NCBI GenBank assembly: GCA_025998955.1
Contig: AP024676.1
Location: forward strand, 1,674,001 to 1,738,000
Source: Candidatus Roseilinea sp.
GTDB lineage: Bacteria; Chloroflexota; Anaerolineae; J036; Brachytrichaceae
Direction: 5' to 3'
DNA: 64,000 nucleotides
The position numbers were made by a program, and so were the translations under genes. How positions within the stretch are numbered: position 1 is the stretch's first letter; each line of letters opens with the position of its first letter. Below, piece after piece: positions 6,560 to 16,059 of this stretch. The notes under the pieces were generated by a model that did not search any database, had not been told where the DNA came from, and worked only from the letters and a program-made list of their open reading frames with translations.

Positions 6560-8728
6560 ATGTTCATGAACCTAGACGCGACTTCCGGCGCTCGCCAACA
6601 ACTGAAGCAAACCCAACGACAAAAGATCGTCATCCTGAGCGCGATCGCGGTTGCGACGTTCGTGGGCGTCACAGCCGCGCAATTGTCGCGTCATGTCATC
6701 GGCGCCGGCGTGGTTTACAACCTAGGCGAAGTCGCCGCCTTCGACATCCGCGCACCACACCGGCTGGTCTACATCAGCGACGTGGAGACCAACCGCCAGC
6801 GCGACCTGGCCGAAGCCGGCGTAGCGCCGATCTTCACCCCGCCCGACGCACAAACGTCGCGCCGGCAGATGTCGCTGGCGTACGAAGCACTCGACTACAT
6901 CCAACAGATCCGCAGCAACCAGAGCGCCAGCTTCGATGAGCGCGTTCGCAAGTTGACCAACCTAGACGAGTTGGTCATCCGCGAATCCACCGCGCGTAAC
7001 ATCCTGGCGCTCGAGGATAGCCAGTGGAGCCGCGTCTCGGCGCAGACGCTGGCCGTGCTGGACGTTGTGCTCCGTCGCTCGATCCATCCAGGCAATCTGG
7101 ATGAGACGCGGGCGATCGTGCCGCAATTGATCAGCTTCAGCTTGCGCGCCGAGGAAGCCGAAATCGTCAACCAATTGGTGAGCACGCTGATCGTGCCGAA
7201 TACCAACTACGACTCGGCCGCCACCGAAGCTGCGCGTCGCGCCGCGCGCGAGAACGTCAAGCCGGTCGAGCGCAAATACGAGGCGAACCAGATCATCATC
7301 CGCAGCGGGCAAGTCATCGGCCCGAATGAGATCGAAGCCCTGGAGCGATTCAACCTGCGCCGCCCGGCGCTGTCCTGGACGCACGTCATCAGTGCGCTCA
7401 TCCTCAGTGCGCTCGCCGTGACGGCGCTCGGCATGGGCATGCTGCGCGCCCGCGAGAACGTCTTCAAGCGCCCGATCCGGCAGACAGCGTTGAGCGCTGC
7501 GCTGTTCGTCATGGTATTGATGCTCGCACGCTGGCTGCTACCCGGGCACGGCGTGCTGCCTTACCTGGCGCCGTTGGCCACCGTTTCCATCGCGATCACG
7601 AGCTGGTCCGGCTTGCTGCCCGGCGTGATCAGCGCCTTACTCATGGGCGCGCTGGTCGGCCTGGGGATGGATAAGCAACTGGAGTTCGCCGCGTGCATCA
7701 CTGCCAGCGGCATCACCGCGTGCCTAACGCTCGGTCGCGCCGAGCGGCTGAGCAACTTCCTGCGTGCCGGCGCATTGGCAGGCATCGCGCAGTGTTTGAT
7801 CGTGCTCGCCTTCAATTTGCCCACCGCTCAGCCCAACGACGTGCCCTTGCTGGTCGTTTATTTGATCGCCAGCCTGGCCGGCGGCGTGTTATCCGCCGGG
7901 CTGGCGTTGGCCATCCTCTACATCAGCGGCGCCATCTTCGACGTGACGACGGTAGTGCAACTGATCGAGCTTTCGCGCCTCTCGCACCCGCTGTTGCAAC
8001 AAATGGTGACCCAGGCGCCGGGCACTTACCACCATACGCTGATGGTGACGAATCTGGCGGAGAACGCCGCCGAGCGCATCGGCGCCGATTCGCTGCTCAC
8101 GCGCGTTGGGTCCTACTTTCACGATATCGGCAAGCTGGCCAATCCACACTTCTTCATCGAGAACCAGCTCGAGGGCATCAACCCACACGAGCAGCTCGAT
8201 CCGTTGACCAGCTCGACCATTCTGCAAAACCACGTTACGGACGGGCTGAAGCTGGCCGCCAAATACCGGCTGCCGTCGCGCGTGCGCGCGTTCATTGCCG
8301 AACACCACGGCACGACGAAGACGCACTACCAGTATGCGCGCGCCTGCGAAGAGAGCGGTCACGAAGTGGACGCGCAACCTTTCCGCTACCCCGGGCCGCG
8401 CCCGCAGAGCAAGGAAACGGCGCTACTCATGCTGGCCGATGGCAGCGAGGCCGCGGTGCGCGCCAACCGCTGCACGACGGTCGAGGAGATGGACGAGGTA
8501 CTGCGTCGCTTGTTCGCCGATCGCCTGGCCGACCACCAGCTCGATGACAGCGATCTGACGCTGCGCGAGATGGAGGTGGTGCGCCAGTCCTTCCTGGAGA
8601 CGCTGCGCGGCGTGTATCACCCGCGCATGAAGTATCCGACACCGGTCACAGCGTCCAAGCCTGCTGAGCCGCGGGTCACTGCCAAGCCGCTCCCACCCCA
8701 CCCCGATCAGGAACTCGCCACGCCATGA
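6560..8728 (+). CDS. pgpH: 7TM-HD phosphohydrolase, PgpH-like c-di-AMP phosphodiesterase
   Basis: 722 residues, a typical length. The order is one N-terminal membrane segment (about residues 24-45), an extracellular 7TMR-HDED domain (about 50-270), a cluster of membrane helices (about 275-470) and a cytoplasmic HD domain. The HD part contains HHTLMVTNLAENAAE, then SYFHDIGKL around residue 521 and later EHHGTTKTHY, which give the metal-binding histidines and aspartate. PgpH proteins hydrolyse cyclic di-AMP. The C-terminal tail is proline-rich. The stop overlaps the ybeY start by four bases (ATGA), so the two are translationally coupled. Activity on c-di-AMP is inferred from family and neighbourhood. 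Confidence 0.92.
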   Translation: MFMNLDATSGARQQLKQTQRQKIVILSAIAVATFVGVTAAQLSRHVIGAGVVYNLGEVAAFDIRAPHRLVYISDVETNRQRDLAEAGVAPIFTPPDAQTSRRQMSLAYEALDYIQQIRSNQSASFDERVRKLTNLDELVIRESTARNILALEDSQWSRVSAQTLAVLDVVLRRSIHPGNLDETRAIVPQLISFSLRAEEAEIVNQLVSTLIVPNTNYDSAATEAARRAARENVKPVERKYEANQIIIRSGQVIGPNEIEALERFNLRRPALSWTHVISALILSALAVTALGMGMLRARENVFKRPIRQTALSAALFVMVLMLARWLLPGHGVLPYLAPLATVSIAITSWSGLLPGVISALLMGALVGLGMDKQLEFAACITASGITACLTLGRAERLSNFLRAGALAGIAQCLIVLAFNLPTAQPNDVPLLVVYLIASLAGGVLSAGLALAILYISGAIFDVTTVVQLIELSRLSHPLLQQMVTQAPGTYHHTLMVTNLAENAAERIGADSLLTRVGSYFHDIGKLANPHFFIENQLEGINPHEQLDPLTSSTILQNHVTDGLKLAAKYRLPSRVRAFIAEHHGTTKTHYQYARACEESGHEVDAQPFRYPGPRPQSKETALLMLADGSEAAVRANRCTTVEEMDEVLRRLFADRLADHQLDDSDLTLREMEVVRQSFLETLRGVYHPRMKYPTPVTASKPAEPRVTAKPLPPHPDQELATP

Positions 8729-9270
8729 CGTCGCCGCGCGAGAGCGCTCGTTCGACCCAGCCGAAGCCGACGTGCGACGCGGACATCCACCTGCACATTC
8801 GCCCTGCACATCGCGCGCGCGGTCGAACATCGCTGGTGCGCCGCGCCGCGCGCGCGGCATTGGCCCAGGGGCGTGAATTGCCGGCACGGGTCGAGCTGAC
8901 GATTCGCCTGACCGACGACGCCGAGCTGCGCACGCTCAACCGACGATACCGCGCGACCGATGCGCCCACCGACGTGCTGTCGTTTGGCGGCGAAGGCTAT
9001 CGAGACGGCCGGCCGCACAGCAACGGCGATACGCCGGTTTACCTGGGCGACATCGCCATCTCGATGGAGCGATGCACGGCGCAGGCCAGGCGCTACGGCC
9101 ATTCGGTCGAGGACGAACTGGCGCTGCTGGTGATCCACGGGGTACTGCATCTGCTCGGTTACGATCATCACACGCCGGCGCGCCGGCGGCGCATGTGGCA
9201 GGCCCAAGAGCGCGCCTTCGCCCTGCTCGGCCGCCCCAATCCGCTCAAACCGGATCAATTTCACGACTGA
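8725..9270 (+). CDS. ybeY: Endoribonuclease YbeY (rRNA maturation factor)
   Basis: 181 residues. The zinc-binding signature HGVLHLLGYDHHTP near residues 138-151 is the classical YbeY motif (HGxLHLxGYDH), and DVLSFGG near 82-88 is the other conserved block. YbeY acts in 16S rRNA 3' end processing and ribosome quality control. The start codon overlaps the pgpH stop (ATGA). The N-terminus is about 25 residues longer than usual and contains several arginines and histidines; the conserved fold begins near ARAALAQGRELPARVEL. Confidence 0.94.
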   Translation: MTSPRESARSTQPKPTCDADIHLHIRPAHRARGRTSLVRRAARAALAQGRELPARVELTIRLTDDAELRTLNRRYRATDAPTDVLSFGGEGYRDGRPHSNGDTPVYLGDIAISMERCTAQARRYGHSVEDELALLVIHGVLHLLGYDHHTPARRRRMWQAQERAFALLGRPNPLKPDQFHD

Positions 9271-9319
9271 GCGCGTGTGGGATCGAGCGCGCCTTGGATG
9301 CAGAGCACGATGTAGCCAA

Positions 9320-9325
9320 TACAAT
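9320..9325 (+). promoter_or_regulatory. -10 box of a leaderless-type promoter
   Basis: TACAAT lies seven bases before the ATG at 9333, with no Shine-Dalgarno sequence between them. See the finding on leaderless architecture. Confidence 0.5.
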
Positions 9326-9332
9326 CCACGCC

Positions 9333-9617
9333 ATGTGCTGCATTCTTTCCATTCTGCTCCTGATCGGCCCGCGAGCTGCCTTCGTCGTAACGTGGCTGTT
9401 CACCGATCGCGTAGGACGCGCCTTCGAGGGCGAATTTTTACTGCCGCTGCTCGGTATGCTCTTCCTCCCCTTCACATCGCTGTTCTATGTGCTGGTCTGG
9501 CAACCGGGTGGCTTGCAAGGCGTGTTGCCGTGGGCGCTCGTCGTCCTCGGCTTCATCATAGACCTCGGCTCTTATACGGGAGGACTATGGGGCAACCGCG
9601 ACCGTTTCAAGCGGTGA
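9333..9617 (+). CDS. Small membrane protein of unknown function
   Basis: 94 residues with three hydrophobic segments: CILSILLLIGPRAAFVVTWL at the N-terminus, LLPLLGMLFLPFTSLFYVLV in the middle and LPWALVVLGFIIDL near the end, followed by the charged tail NRDRFKR. This is typical of small three-helix membrane proteins. I do not recognise a specific family. The ATG at 9333 has a TACAAT box seven bases upstream, so it probably has its own leaderless transcript although it follows ybeY by 62 bases. It converges on the large glycosyltransferase gene that ends at 9663. Confidence 0.65.
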   Translation: MCCILSILLLIGPRAAFVVTWLFTDRVGRAFEGEFLLPLLGMLFLPFTSLFYVLVWQPGGLQGVLPWALVVLGFIIDLGSYTGGLWGNRDRFKR

Positions 9618-9662
9618 TGAAGCCTGGTTCACTCCTGGGATCGTGTCCATCTCACGCGTCAT

Positions 9663-12600
9663 TCACTGCAGGCCGGCGCCGAGCGGAAATTCAACTATCG
9701 CGCCATTGCGCAGGTTGGTCACAAACAACGAGCCGGAATACACCTTCACACCGGTGGGGAGATCGTCTACATTGAACGTGACGTCCGGCAGCGCCACCGG
9801 CGCGCCGGTCAGCGTGTAGGCCAGCACCTGTGCCGTGCGCGGGCTGCTGACGAAGAGCGTGTTGCCACTGATGGCCAAATACGGCTTGTGGTCAACGGCG
9901 CGCAGCTCGGCCTCGTCCATCTGCGATTCATCCCAGGCAGCCACACGCCACGTGCGCAGGAAGCGATAGCTCGAATCAAATACCTGGATGCGGCGATTCC
10001 ATGTGTCGGCGATGTAGATGTTGCCGCTCGCGTCCACGGCGATGCCGACCGGCTCGTTGAACTGGCCATCGCCGGAACCGGCACCACCGAACTGCGTGAT
10101 GAAGTTGCCGTCGCGGTCGAACACTTGCACCCGCTTGTTGCCGGTGTCGGTGACCAACAAACGCCCCTGGCGATCGAAGGCGATGTCGCGCGGGCCGAAG
10201 AACTGCGTATCTGTGCCAAAGCCGGGCTGATCCGTCGCGCCGGGCCGCCCCCAGGCCATCAGGAAGTTACCGACGGCGTCGAACTTCTGGATGCGATGGT
10301 TGAACGTGTCGGCCACGTAGATGTTTTGCGCTTCGTCCACCGCAATGCCCCAGGCGTCGTTGAATTTGCCGGGCTGATTGCCCGGGCCGCCGAAGCTGCG
10401 GATGAGCTGCCCGGCAGCATCCTGATGGAACACGCGGTTGGCTTTGCGATCCACGATGAAGCGCGTGCCATCCGGCGCAAAAGCGATGCCGGCCGGGTTC
10501 TGCATGCGCGGGGCGAGCGCGCGTTGGCTCTGCCCGCTGGCCACATCGCCGGCGCGGTAATCCCACAACTGTTCGGCGATGTCGTTGCGAATGAACAGCG
10601 AGAAGCGATGGCCGGGCGACCAGGTCTCCGGCGTGAGCGATGTCTTGCCGAATAGCTTCGCATACGGCTCGAAGTTGCGGTTGAAGGCGATCTCCCACAA
10701 CGCCGCACGCGCCTGCGGGTTGAACAGCGAATAGCTGATGCGGTCCCAGTTCAAGTCGAAGTAATCCTGCATCGGCCACCACACCAGCATGTAGTCGAAG
10801 CGCGTGTAGTTCGCCGAGAGCGCTTCGACGAACTGCGCAAACTGGGCATCCTGCTCGCTGGCGATGATGGCGTGGAAGTCCTCATAGTTGGGCGGCAATT
10901 GGCCGCCGAGGAATTGCGCGCCCGGCCGGCGCTGCATGTACCACGACATCGGCCAGCTCGTCTCCTGGGTGTAGCCCACCTTCAGCGGCTCGCGCCCACC
11001 CATGCGCTTCTGCAAGTCGTCAATCTGGCGCAGTGCGATTTTCACGCCCGGCGCGCCGTGCGCATAGAACAAGAACTCACGCGTGTAGTCGTAGTTGATG
11101 TAGGTCGTCATCACCGCGGTGCGCACGGCAAGCGCGCTGAGCAGCGCAACGCCTGCCAGCGCCACCGCCGGCAGGGAAGCGCCGTTCGCCACGCGGCCCA
11201 GCGCGTAACCGGCGAGGGCCAAGGCAATCGCGCCGATCAGAAAGCTCAACACCCACTGCAACACATCGGCGACCGGCTTGCCGGCCAGGTCCAGGCCGCC
11301 GATCAGCGAGAGCAAGCGCACGAACAACAATACGGCCAAGGCCGCTAACCCGGCAATTGCGAAGCCCTGCGCTGTGCGGCCGTAGGCCGGCGTCGGCTGT
11401 GCCTGAAGCGCGGCGCGCAGGCTCGTCGCCGCCTGCTCGATGAACCAGCCGGTCAGGAAGGCCATCGGCAGCGCGAAGTGCACCGTCAGCCACGGCATCT
11501 TCTCGCCGGCGATGGTGTAGATGATCCACGTCGCCACCGCCCACCATGCCAGGAAGAGGGAGAAGCGATGCCGGCGCAGCGTTGCGAAGAAGCGCGGGCG
11601 CGAGCGCAACTCCGGCAGAATTCGGGCGGCCAGGGTGGCCAGGGCACACAGCGCGCCGACCACGACGGCATACTCATACATCGGCACGAGCAGGAAGTAG
11701 TAGTACCAGGGCTGGTTGCCGCGCTGGACGTCTTGTTGCGCCATCCAGTAGCCCAACTGGCCGACGAAGCCTGTGCCGATGCCGGCAGTGTTGGTGAACA
11801 CCGTGGTGAACAGCGTCACCGTGATGACGAGGAATACGCCGGCGATGGCCAGCCACAGCCGCCAATTCCAGACCACGCCGATGGCGATGGCGATGGCGAT
11901 CAGCGCCAGCGCCATGGCGAACATGGTGGTGATCACCTGCGGGTTCATCTGCAGGTTGCTCATGTTGCCCAACGTGCTGATGGGCACCAGCTCTTCGCCG
12001 CGGAAAGCCTGCCAGATGCGATTCTTGATCAACAGCATGGCCGGCGACCCCATGAACATCGTCGTGGTCACCAGCACGATGATGACGTCGAAGGCCGGCG
12101 CGTTGCGCGAAGCGACGCGCAGCCACTCGCCGAAGGTCATCCGATACAAATAGGTCAGGCCGGCGCACACCAGCGCCGCCAGCAGCAGCATGACGGCGAC
12201 GTAGATCAACGTGTTCATCCCGCCGCCGGGCGCCTCGGGCATAAGCGTGATCACACCAAGCGCGCGCGCCAGGCTATTGCTGCCCAGCTCGAAGAGGATG
12301 CTCAGGCTGACCATGAAGATGGCCGTGACTGCGCCGAAGCCGACCAGCATCGCCGCATCCTGCCACCGTTGGCCGGACGGCAACCTGCGACGCCCGCGAT
12401 ATAGCTGCCACAGCGCCAGCAGCGAGAGAAAGACCATCAGCAGCGCCACCGCTAGGAACGACGTCGCCTTATCCGTTGCGTGAAAAGCCAGCGCCGCCGT
12501 CAGCCCAACCAGCCAGCCGGGTTGCCGGTCATCCAGATAGCGCCACAGGCACAACACCGTCAGCGTCATCCACACCAGGATGAACTCTTCCTGGCGAATG

Positions 12601-13061
12601 TAGCGCGCGTGATACAGGATCGAGGGCGAGATGAGCAACATGAACGACGTCGCCAGCGCACCGGTGCGGCCCAACCAACGCCGGAAGCAATACGGCAAGG
12701 CGACCAGGACGACGCCGAAGACCGCCGTGGGGATGCGCGAGGTGAAATCGTCCGCGCCGAACAAGAAATAGCTCAGCGCGGTGATGTGGAACAAGAATGG
12801 CCCGTGCATGAGCGGCGTGTGCTGAAAGCCCTTGCCGGTCGCCAGCAGATACGAGAAATAGGTGTGCAGCGACTCGTCGTGACTCATCACGCGCGCGCCC
12901 ATGTCGTAGAAGCGCGAGACGATGGCGATGAGGATGAACAGGACATACAGCGCCCGCTCCCACGTCAGGGCGGCGAGCAAAGGCTTGTCCAGCCAGGCAT
13001 CGCGCGACGCGACCGGCTGCGTCATCGTTTCGAATTCGGACAGTCTCTGTTCACCAATCAT
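9663..13061 (-). CDS. Agl23-like (TIGR03663) membrane glycosyltransferase with C-terminal NHL propeller
   Basis: 1132 residues. The N-terminal half is a GT-C type, ArnT/PMT-like membrane enzyme: RVMSHDESLHTYFSYLLATG near residues 55-75 gives the luminal acidic DE motif, followed by about a dozen hydrophobic helices up to roughly residue 690. These enzymes move sugars from polyprenyl carriers. After an extracellular region, residues of about 855-1120 form repeated NHL blades, for example GIAVDEAQNIYVADTFNHRI, DIAFDRQGRLLVTDTGNKRV and GIAVDASGNIYIADTWNRRI. TIGR03663 proteins are annotated as flippase activity-associated Agl23. Together with the related gene at 13083 and the sortase at 14768 it suggests cell-surface glycan or protein modification. 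Confidence 0.88.
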   Translation of the reverse strand: MIGEQRLSEFETMTQPVASRDAWLDKPLLAALTWERALYVLFILIAIVSRFYDMGARVMSHDESLHTYFSYLLATGKGFQHTPLMHGPFLFHITALSYFLFGADDFTSRIPTAVFGVVLVALPYCFRRWLGRTGALATSFMLLISPSILYHARYIRQEEFILVWMTLTVLCLWRYLDDRQPGWLVGLTAALAFHATDKATSFLAVALLMVFLSLLALWQLYRGRRRLPSGQRWQDAAMLVGFGAVTAIFMVSLSILFELGSNSLARALGVITLMPEAPGGGMNTLIYVAVMLLLAALVCAGLTYLYRMTFGEWLRVASRNAPAFDVIIVLVTTTMFMGSPAMLLIKNRIWQAFRGEELVPISTLGNMSNLQMNPQVITTMFAMALALIAIAIAIGVVWNWRLWLAIAGVFLVITVTLFTTVFTNTAGIGTGFVGQLGYWMAQQDVQRGNQPWYYYFLLVPMYEYAVVVGALCALATLAARILPELRSRPRFFATLRRHRFSLFLAWWAVATWIIYTIAGEKMPWLTVHFALPMAFLTGWFIEQAATSLRAALQAQPTPAYGRTAQGFAIAGLAALAVLLFVRLLSLIGGLDLAGKPVADVLQWVLSFLIGAIALALAGYALGRVANGASLPAVALAGVALLSALAVRTAVMTTYINYDYTREFLFYAHGAPGVKIALRQIDDLQKRMGGREPLKVGYTQETSWPMSWYMQRRPGAQFLGGQLPPNYEDFHAIIASEQDAQFAQFVEALSANYTRFDYMLVWWPMQDYFDLNWDRISYSLFNPQARAALWEIAFNRNFEPYAKLFGKTSLTPETWSPGHRFSLFIRNDIAEQLWDYRAGDVASGQSQRALAPRMQNPAGIAFAPDGTRFIVDRKANRVFHQDAAGQLIRSFGGPGNQPGKFNDAWGIAVDEAQNIYVADTFNHRIQKFDAVGNFLMAWGRPGATDQPGFGTDTQFFGPRDIAFDRQGRLLVTDTGNKRVQVFDRDGNFITQFGGAGSGDGQFNEPVGIAVDASGNIYIADTWNRRIQVFDSSYRFLRTWRVAAWDESQMDEAELRAVDHKPYLAISGNTLFVSSPRTAQVLAYTLTGAPVALPDVTFNVDDLPTGVKVYSGSLFVTNLRNGAIVEFPLGAGLQ

Positions 13062-13082
13062 TCAACCTCCACTCCCCAATCT

Positions 13083-14750
13083 CTACCTCTCCCCGCTCAC
13101 CCGCCTTGCCACGTCGTCACGCAGCCAAAACACCCACAGGTCAGTTCGTACGTCATCCACGTCGCGAAATGCCAGCCAGCGCACCAGCGGCAGGCAATCG
13201 AACCCGCCCTGCGGCAAGCCGATGCAGCGCACCTCGTTCAACGGCGCCTGCGCCGTCACCTCATAAGCCATCCCGATGAAGTTACCGGCCGCTTTTGGCT
13301 TCTCCGGTGATGGCGTCAGCACAATGCCGACGCTGCCGGCGTCTCCGTTCGCGTCGAATCTGCGCTGGTCGCGCAACGCCCACTGCAAGGCAGCCGGCGA
13401 ATCTCCGGCGATGTGCACCCCGAGCGCGTTCGGCTCGCCCGTCGCGCGCGCGCTGGCCAGTTGGATACTCTCTTGTAACGCCTCCAGGCCTAAAGCGGCA
13501 GCCTGGATGCGATACGGCTCGGCAGGATTATGCGGCCGCGCATGATTCATCTGGATGCCGGCAGCGAGCGAGTACAACGATAGCACGGCGATGCCGGCGA
13601 GCGCGATCCCACGCAACGGCACACCATAATCTACACTCAAACTGCCCGCCGCAGCGAGCGCCACGATCAGCAAGGCGGCAATGACCACGGAGATCAGCCA
13701 TGTGCTGCGCCCTTGCCCGGCATAGTGCCACACTCCCAAGCCGGCGTAGATCAGCAACACGAAAGCGGCGCCGGCGATGACACCTTCGCGCCGCCAGGTA
13801 GCCCGGCGTTGCACCGAGGCAAACAGCGCGTCATAGGCTGCCGATGCCAGGCCGGCGAGGCCGATCACCAGCGGCGTCAGCAATGCGGCATTGCGGCCTG
13901 GAGTGACGACGAGCAATCCAAAACCTGCTGCAATCCAGACCAACCAAGCAGCCTCGGAGCGAGCGAGGGCGGGCGTGCGTGAAAAGACCGCGAACGCAAA
14001 TGCTGCGCCCACCAGCGCAACCAGCTCGCTGGTCACCAGGCCGAGCATCAACCGTCCAACAGAGGCAGACCCACCTGACCCCAACGACTGCGCCCACGAC
14101 GCGTAGCCGTTGAAGGCATCTCCGAGGCCGGATGGGCGCATGAGCAGCGCTGTGGCCGACGAGACGAATGCCAACAACAAGATCGCTGCCGTGCGAGCCG
14201 ACACCCGGACAGAAGCGGGCGGGGATGTAACCCGCGAGGCCAGGATGGTCACGATTAGGGGCGCAGCTGCGTCGCTGCCGGTTGCAAGGAGCGCGCCCAG
14301 CGCAGCAGCCGCCGGAGTGGGACGATCGGCGCGCCAGGCGCAGTATGCCGCGAAGGCCAACGCCCACGCCAGCATCGCGCCGCCCATTTCGCGCGACACG
14401 AACCACAACGTGGGCGAAAGGGCAAGCAGCAGTGCGAAAATCAGTGCGCGTGTTCGTCCGAGCTGCGAGCGTAACATAGCAGGCAACAGACACACTGCAA
14501 TGCCGCTCAGCGCCGGCACCAGCCGGGCCGATACTTCGCTTGCGCCGAAAACAGCAAAGAGGAGCATCTGTAGCCAGCCGAACAGCGGGTTCGAGAAGAC
14601 GGCCGGCTCACCGCGCAACATCGCAAGCGAGGTCAGGGCCGTCGTCGCTTCGGCGTTCGTCAGCAGGAAGTCCAGTCGCACCAGGCGCGGTGCGCCCGCC
14701 AAGATGGCAATGGCACACCACAGCGCGACCTCGCGCGTCACTCGCTCCAT
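13083..14750 (-). CDS. Multi-spanning glycosyltransferase-like membrane protein
   Basis: About 555 residues from the ATG at 14750, chosen because it follows the sortase stop (14768) by 17 bases; an upstream extension would overlap the sortase gene. The N-terminus (RLVRLDFLLTNAEATTALTS) matches the region of GT39/ArnT-like enzymes where the acidic catalytic loop sits, here with N-A-E in place of D-E. About ten hydrophobic segments follow, then a soluble C-terminal domain of about 140 residues. It ends 21 bases before the Agl23-like gene starts, so the two are probably co-transcribed and related in function (surface glycan transfer). The donor and acceptor are unknown. Confidence 0.75.
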   Translation of the reverse strand: MERVTREVALWCAIAILAGAPRLVRLDFLLTNAEATTALTSLAMLRGEPAVFSNPLFGWLQMLLFAVFGASEVSARLVPALSGIAVCLLPAMLRSQLGRTRALIFALLLALSPTLWFVSREMGGAMLAWALAFAAYCAWRADRPTPAAAALGALLATGSDAAAPLIVTILASRVTSPPASVRVSARTAAILLLAFVSSATALLMRPSGLGDAFNGYASWAQSLGSGGSASVGRLMLGLVTSELVALVGAAFAFAVFSRTPALARSEAAWLVWIAAGFGLLVVTPGRNAALLTPLVIGLAGLASAAYDALFASVQRRATWRREGVIAGAAFVLLIYAGLGVWHYAGQGRSTWLISVVIAALLIVALAAAGSLSVDYGVPLRGIALAGIAVLSLYSLAAGIQMNHARPHNPAEPYRIQAAALGLEALQESIQLASARATGEPNALGVHIAGDSPAALQWALRDQRRFDANGDAGSVGIVLTPSPEKPKAAGNFIGMAYEVTAQAPLNEVRCIGLPQGGFDCLPLVRWLAFRDVDDVRTDLWVFWLRDDVARRVSGER

Positions 14751-14767
14751 CTTCGCTCGTGTGCGGC

Positions 14768-15415
14768 TCAGTTCTGTGCTACAGGCCGGGCGATCACGAT
14801 CACGCGATGGGTGTTGCTCGTTTCCGGCCAACACGAGACCAACGTCAGCCGGTCGTCGTCCATGGCTTGAATGTATTGCGCATTGGCAATGCGTACTTCG
14901 AGGGGCTGATTGCGCTCGCGCAAGAGCTTCACCTCCTCCACGCGGTAGACGATCTGCCGGTCACCTGCACCCAAGCGGATCTCATCGCCGGGCTTCAGCG
15001 TGTAGAGCTTGCGAAAGACGGCGCCGTAAATGTTGTTGTGGCCGTTGAGGACGATGTTCTTGCCCTCCCCCAACCTGCCGGAGTAGTCATGCCAGCCCAC
15101 GTTCCGGTTGTTCGGCGCAGACCACTCGACGGCGTTTAGGCCAACGCGCTTGCCGGGACCGACCGGCTGGATGAGTGCATCCACCTTGAGCTTGTCTATC
15201 CAGATGCGTTCCGGGACCGGATATACCTCGACTGCAAGCGACGAATGAGCCGACTCAGCAGTTCCTGGGCTATCCTGCGCCGGCGGGACGAAGGGCGACA
15301 CTGCTTCACTGACGTTTGCGCCTTGAGCGAAGATGGCGATACCGAGCGCAATGATAGCAACGCCGGCCATGCTCATCGCCCAGGCGATCCCCCGTTGAAC
15401 GTTCACGCGAATCAT
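14768..15415 (-). CDS. Sortase family protein
   Basis: 215 residues. One N-terminal membrane anchor (about residues 11-32) is followed by a short linker and a sortase beta barrel. The catalytic residues are visible: His126 in NGHNN, Cys195 in TLVSCWP and Arg204 in THRVIV. Sortases join surface proteins to each other or to the envelope by transpeptidation at a short sorting signal. The TLVSCWP form resembles class D/E-like enzymes. No obvious LPxTG-type substrate is encoded beside it; the neighbours are glycosyltransferases, so the substrate may be elsewhere in the genome. It starts 9 bases after the tmk stop, in the same direction. Confidence 0.88.
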   Translation of the reverse strand: MIRVNVQRGIAWAMSMAGVAIIALGIAIFAQGANVSEAVSPFVPPAQDSPGTAESAHSSLAVEVYPVPERIWIDKLKVDALIQPVGPGKRVGLNAVEWSAPNNRNVGWHDYSGRLGEGKNIVLNGHNNIYGAVFRKLYTLKPGDEIRLGAGDRQIVYRVEEVKLLRERNQPLEVRIANAQYIQAMDDDRLTLVSCWPETSNTHRVIVIARPVAQN

Positions 15416-15424
15416 GCCGGCACC

Positions 15425-16048
15425 CTAGTCAGCGATGTTTAGCCGCATCTTAACGATGTCCTTGACCTGAGCCGCTACCTGATCAGTTGTTGCAGACGCA
15501 TCTATCAGTTGCCAGCGCTCCGGCTCTTGAGCAATCAGTTGATGATAGCCGTCACGCACGCGGCGATGGAATTCGATCGTCTCGACATCAATCCGGTTGA
15601 TCTCGGCGCCGCTGCTCATCCTGCGCTGGAGCGCCCGTTCTGGCTCTACGTCGAAATACAACGTCAAGTCGGGCTTGATGCCGTGCGTCACAAAATTGAG
15701 CAGGCCGCGCAGGAAGTCCAGATCGAGGCCGCGGCCGTAGCCCTGGTAGGCCAGCGTGCTGTCGGCAAAACGGTCGCTCAGCACGATGCCGCCACTCTGC
15801 AGATAGGGCTGCACCTGCTCGGCAACGAGCTGAGCGCGCGATGCGCAATACAATAGCAATTCGGTTCGCGGATCCATGTTCGAATTGCTCCGATCATGGA
15901 GTATGGCGCGAATGGCATCGCCGATTTTGGTGCCACCGGGCTCGCGCAACGTCAGCACGCGCTGACGATGGGTGCGCAACCATACTGCTAGACGTTGGAT
16001 CTGTGTCGTCTTGCCGCTGCCGTCTAGGCCTTCGAAGGAGATGAACAT
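15425..16048 (-). CDS. tmk: Thymidylate kinase
   Basis: 207 residues, the standard length. The P-loop GLDGSGKTT (residues 7-15), the TMP-binding REPGGT motif (near 36-41) and the DRFADSTLAYQGYGRG segment (near 97-112) are all present. The enzyme phosphorylates dTMP to dTDP for DNA synthesis. The ATG at 16048 is followed upstream by a 210-bp tract of 7-bp repeats (16060-16269), so its promoter must lie inside that tract or further upstream. It appears to lead the run tmk-sortase-glycosyltransferases. Confidence 0.95.
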   Translation of the reverse strand: MFISFEGLDGSGKTTQIQRLAVWLRTHRQRVLTLREPGGTKIGDAIRAILHDRSNSNMDPRTELLLYCASRAQLVAEQVQPYLQSGGIVLSDRFADSTLAYQGYGRGLDLDFLRGLLNFVTHGIKPDLTLYFDVEPERALQRRMSSGAEINRIDVETIEFHRRVRDGYHQLIAQEPERWQLIDASATTDQVAAQVKDIVKMRLNIAD

Positions 16049-16059
16049 GGATGGGAGTT

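Noticed and set aside
11478-12404. Plus-strand frame of 308 codons opposite the Agl23-like gene
   Set aside because: It is rich in H, Q, R and D and lies opposite transmembrane helices, a usual antisense artefact.
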